A stretch of DNA of 64,000 nucleotides from Opitutus sp. (lineage in GTDB: Bacteria; Verrucomicrobiota; Verrucomicrobiia; Opitutales; Opitutaceae), in assembly GCA_024998815.1 (NCBI GenBank), contig JACEUQ010000001.1, positions 1,178,001 through 1,242,000 of the forward strand, given 5' to 3'. The position numbers and the translations under genes are program-made. Of the stretch, positions 61,205 through 64,000 are shown piece by piece. Position 1 is the first letter of the stretch. Every line of letters begins with the position of its first letter. The notes beneath the pieces were generated by a model. The model did no database searches. It was not told the origin of the DNA and saw nothing but the letters and a program-made list of their open reading frames with translations.

Positions 61205-61308
61205 AGGTGAAATTGATTAGCTGAACGGTGGAGCTGAAAGTGACTAGCGAAGGGCACTGCAACACAAATCTGCATTAAAATCAAAAATTCATCTGTTCGT
61301 AACATGCT

Positions 61309-61321
61309 GGGGGGGGGGGGG
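61309..61321. repeat. G13 homopolymer between divergent genes
   Basis: Thirteen G in a row between the divergent starts at 61204 and 61433. Such tracts are prone to slippage and can vary promoter spacing (phase variation); they are also common assembly errors. Confidence 0.6.
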
Positions 61322-61432
61322 TTACGGCGATGAACTTATGACGGTGATTAGTGAAGCACATGCGTAAATTGGCTTGCTTGGTGATGGGCGTTTCGGTCGT
61401 TTACAACAGATTTGCCAAGCAAGTTCTCTGCC

Positions 61433-61951
61433 ATGTCGCCTCGACCAAGCTCAATCACCTCTGAACACTCTGCTCGCCTTGGCGGAGACCAACCGGCGTC
61501 CACTGACCGCCGCGCGGGATTGTTTCGCTGGGTTGGCTGGGGTGCCCGGATTACGCTGGCAGGTCTATTTCTCTGGGCTGGTATCCGAAAGGCGATGGAG
61601 CCGGAGCTGTTTTTACAGGACATCGAATCCTACGAGCTTCTGCCCTACCGCTGGGCTTGGTTGATGTCGATTTGGCTGCCGTTTTTGGAAATCACCGCTG
61701 CGGTGGCGCTGTTGATGACGCTTAAATGGGCTCAGGCTGGGGCGCTGGTGATCGGCGGGCTATTGCTCGTATTCCTTGGTGCTATCATCTCAGGGTGGGT
61801 GCGGGGGCTCACTCTGTCGTGTGGGTGTTTTGGGGCATCGACGGAACCAGCCAATTACTTGTGGCTGGTTGTGAGGGATGTGCTGATGTTGGGGCTGGTG
61901 GCGGTGGTGGTGAAAACCTCTGGCGGGTTGCCCACGAAACACACGAAATGA
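61433..61951 (+). CDS. MauE/DoxX-family redox-associated membrane protein
   Basis: A 172-residue protein from the ATG at 61433. About four membrane helices (ITLAGLFLWAGIRKAMEP; WLPFLEITAAVALLM; GALVIGGLLLVFLGAII; VVRDVLMLGLVAVVV) with the MauE-type LSCGCFG Cys pair after the third helix. MauE-like proteins support thiol-disulfide exchange in the membrane. The C-terminal PTKHTK and stop are encoded by a CACGAAA-type repeat, so the original end may have been altered. Probable operon with the next two genes. Confidence 0.8.
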   Translation: MSPRPSSITSEHSARLGGDQPASTDRRAGLFRWVGWGARITLAGLFLWAGIRKAMEPELFLQDIESYELLPYRWAWLMSIWLPFLEITAAVALLMTLKWAQAGALVIGGLLLVFLGAIISGWVRGLTLSCGCFGASTEPANYLWLVVRDVLMLGLVAVVVKTSGGLPTKHTK

Positions 61952-61962
61952 CACGATAATTC

Positions 61963-62352
61963 ATGAATCAGAAAACTACTAAAAAAAACAACGGTCCGGT
62001 GATCGGGATGATCGTGGCTGGGGTGGTCGTGCTGGGGCTGGCGGGCTTTTTTGGCTGGCACGCGTTTATGCCCAGTGCGCCCAAGCTGCCGATTGAAACT
62101 TATTTGACCAATGCGCGGGGACTCGCAGGCAATCGCTACGAGTTTTCTGCTCGTATCGAGCGCCAACTCGATACGAAAGCTGGCGCGGGACGAATCATTC
62201 TCGCCCGCGACACGGCTTCGGGTCGACCAGTGCCATTTCTCGATGGAGGTAAGGTGCAGGCGTTTAACCCCGAGCCGGGCCAGCTTTATACGCTCACCGT
62301 GCTGGTGGCGATGGACGGGCTGATGGAACTGACTGAGGCGCGGAAACTGTGA
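61963..62352 (+). CDS. Single-pass membrane protein, unknown
   Basis: A 129-residue protein with an N-terminal membrane segment (PVIGMIVAGVVVLGLAGFFG) and a periplasmic beta-rich domain (YEFSARIERQLD; LYTLTVLVAMDGLMEL). No family recognised. Follows the MauE-like gene by 11 bp and precedes the large secreted protein. Confidence 0.6.
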   Translation: MNQKTTKKNNGPVIGMIVAGVVVLGLAGFFGWHAFMPSAPKLPIETYLTNARGLAGNRYEFSARIERQLDTKAGAGRIILARDTASGRPVPFLDGGKVQAFNPEPGQLYTLTVLVAMDGLMELTEARKL

Positions 62353-62379
62353 GCCGGACTGGCCACAAAAAGCACAAAA

Positions 62380-64000
62380 ATGCACAAAAAGAATCAAACC
62401 CTGGCGATTTTCATCGCAGGAATCGTGGCTAGCGGGACCTGGCTGCATGGACAAACGCAACCCGAGGCGACGAAGTCGGCGGAGGGCGCGGGAGCTTCAG
62501 CTGCCACCGCTCCGACGTCGCCGAATGGCAGTACTAGCGGCGGGGGGCTTAATTTGCTCAAGATGTTTGACCCGCAATCGGGCAACGTATCGTGGCAGGG
62601 GAAAACCTTCGGGATGGGTGAATCCAAGGTACTGCTCGCGCGCTTCGAGCGCTACTTGGTGACACCGGAGGCCAATGGTGCCGCCGATATAGCCTACAAC
62701 CAAACCCTCGAAGACATCTCCGACACCCTTAAGGGGCGCAAAGGGGGCTCCGTAGAACAGCGTTTGGCTGAGGCTTGGCGGTTGCTTTACAAGGCGGCGG
62801 ACTACGAGGGCGATTCACGCCTGAGCGAAACCCTCGCGAACAGCTTGATTAGCCATTGGCAAACCAACGCCAAGGTGAAGGACATCCTGCAAACCAATAA
62901 GGAGTTGGAGAAAAAGCGTGCCCAGGCGGAGTCGAACGTCGTGCGCACAAAGGACAGCGACCGTAACGAGGTACTGAATTCGATCAGGGCCAATACTGCG
63001 GCCACGGCTGCGCCCCCCACGCGAGATTACGCGTCGAGTCCGTTTCAAAAGCGCCTCGAAGAGGCCGAGCGGCGCATTGCCGATAACGAAAAACTAGAAA
63101 CCTCCTCAAGGCTTAACCAGAAGCTGGAGTTTCAGGGTATGATTTTCCAACTTTTTGCCCAGCGCCGGTTTCAGCATGTTTTTATCGCGTTGGACTTTTA
63201 CCGTTACCTTTTCCCGGGCGAGCAGGGCAACATGGAGGGCGGCGACGGCCTCAAAAAGCAACTGCTGGGGGACATCGATGTGAAGTTAACCACCTCGGGC
63301 ATCGAGGCGCTGACCCGCGAGGCGGTGCGGGAGGTGGACGCGGGGACCAAGGCGGTTAACCATCTTTTGAGCAAAGGGGAAATCTACGGGTCGTCACTAC
63401 GCCTGATGGAGGTTTTTCACCTTGGGGAATTCCTGCCTGTGGTAAAAACCTTCCCGATCGACCAAAAGGATAAGTTGCGCACGTCGGTGCAGGGCATGGG
63501 CGATCTGGCGACGGCGCTGGAGGCCAAGGATTTCGAGCGGGCGACGACGCTGATCACCGAGATCAAGACCAAGGTGCCGGACTTCGACGCGGTTAAGCCA
63601 AACGCGCTGATCGTGGCGGCCAAGCAGGTGAGCAGCCTTGCGCTGCAAAAAGCCGGGCTGGCGGCGAAGAGCGGCGACATGAAGGGTGCCGAGGAGGCAA
63701 TCAAACTGGCGATGGAGACTTGGCCATCGAACCCGGCGATCACCAAATTTTCCAACGGGGTGGAGCAACGCTCCGACGTGGTGGATGTGGCGGGCAAGGA
63801 TTTTGACCGCCTGCTGGCGAACGGGGAGTTGCGGTCGATTTTCAACGACCGGTTCCGTTTCGCAGCGGCGCTGCATGCTGACGCGGAGCGAACCAAGAAG
63901 TTCACCGACATCATGAAGCGCATGGAGCAGATCGAAACGGCTATCGCGCAGTCGCGGGAGCTGGAGCGGACCAAAAACGAACTCGGTGCATGGGAAATCG
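62380..64000 (+). CDS. Large secreted coiled-coil protein, 3' end outside window
   Basis: Open from the ATG at 62380 to the end of the window (at least 540 residues). It starts with a signal-like segment (LAIFIAGIVASGTWLHG). A low-complexity Ala/Ser/Thr stretch and long charged helices follow (around bases 62890-63120 and 63500-63950), including FQKRLEEAERRIADNEKLE. A DFYRYLFPGEQGNMEGGDGL segment is conserved-looking but not recognised. The first codons (MHKK) come from a CACAAAAAG-type repeat that precedes the gene. Such long helical proteins are common in Verrucomicrobiota; the function is unknown. Confidence 0.7.
   Translation, partial: MHKKNQTLAIFIAGIVASGTWLHGQTQPEATKSAEGAGASAATAPTSPNGSTSGGGLNLLKMFDPQSGNVSWQGKTFGMGESKVLLARFERYLVTPEANGAADIAYNQTLEDISDTLKGRKGGSVEQRLAEAWRLLYKAADYEGDSRLSETLANSLISHWQTNAKVKDILQTNKELEKKRAQAESNVVRTKDSDRNEVLNSIRANTAATAAPPTRDYASSPFQKRLEEAERRIADNEKLETSSRLNQKLEFQGMIFQLFAQRRFQHVFIALDFYRYLFPGEQGNMEGGDGLKKQLLGDIDVKLTTSGIEALTREAVREVDAGTKAVNHLLSKGEIYGSSLRLMEVFHLGEFLPVVKTFPIDQKDKLRTSVQGMGDLATALEAKDFERATTLITEIKTKVPDFDAVKPNALIVAAKQVSSLALQKAGLAAKSGDMKGAEEAIKLAMETWPSNPAITKFSNGVEQRSDVVDVAGKDFDRLLANGELRSIFNDRFRFAAALHADAERTKKFTDIMKRMEQIETAIAQSRELERTKNELGAWEI

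Overview
The window looks like a chromosome segment of a Verrucomicrobiota bacterium, most plausibly an Opitutales relative. This is inferred from the G+C-rich coding style, the TIGR03067-type protein, the MauE, DUF1573 and RHS secreted-protein cluster, and the dispersed CACGAAA-type repeats. No rRNA gene is present and no database search was possible. About half of the window is mobile DNA.

Layout. (1) 1-1503: chromosomal rmuC (5' end missing) and a TIGR03067 protein. (2) 1594-10091: an insertion-sequence (IS) pile-up. Two inverted IS1380-family copies each have their own 5-bp target duplication, and the second sits inside istB of a four-gene IS21-family element. That IS21 copy has cut an EamA transporter gene and an IS5-type transposase. 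(3) 10168-15333: a higBA toxin-antitoxin pair, a MobV/Pre relaxase, two oriT/RSA-like sites in direct orientation, and a YjjJ-type HipA kinase between the sites. (4) 15335-24278: two inverted copies of a 1807-bp IS flank a winged-helix/nucleotidyltransferase pair that resembles a toxin-antitoxin system. One copy interrupts an IS1182-family transposase exactly. A second IS1380-type element and an IS1380 end fragment follow. (5) 24227-29597: an AraC regulator, an aldose 1-epimerase, a triple-fusion oxygenase (desaturase, Rieske and NqrF-type reductase) and a TIM-barrel-like protein, together a probable sugar-modifying locus. (6) 29678-37094: a truncated DUF4338-ISAs1 transposase, a second IS21 copy, a remnant of a DUF4420 PD-(D/E)XK defence protein, and another DDE IS.

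(7) 37098-39353: a repeat-rich, mostly gene-free, very G+C-rich stretch with a PIN-domain remnant, duplicated ~110-bp units and a 122-bp inverted-repeat structure. (8) 39354-52166: an integrated element transcribed leftward from a tyrosine integrase next to a tRNA-Ser 3'-end fragment. It carries an excisionase-like protein, two unknown large proteins, a phage-type replication and recombination module (AAA_24 ATPase, exonuclease, DUF669-like protein, SF2 helicase, primase-helicase, Holliday-junction-resolvase-like nuclease) and an AbrB-PIN toxin-antitoxin pair. No capsid, tail, portal or terminase gene is visible, so it resembles a phage satellite or cryptic integrative replicon. Shared palindromes lie at both ends and inside it.

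(9) 52318-64000: chromosomal background. It holds an amidase, an O-antigen-ligase-like membrane protein, two related secreted hydrolases, and a long leftward run of envelope and secreted genes (rhodanese, DUF1573, DUF3592-like, Cys-rich, RHS/YD). A rightward cluster (MauE-like, a membrane protein, a large secreted protein cut by the window end) diverges across a G13 tract.

The strongest leads are the pair of oriT/RSA-like sites with compensating stem arms around a HipA-kinase segment, the satellite-like element with its shared palindromes and unknown gene pair, and the self-contained desaturase-Rieske-reductase fusion.
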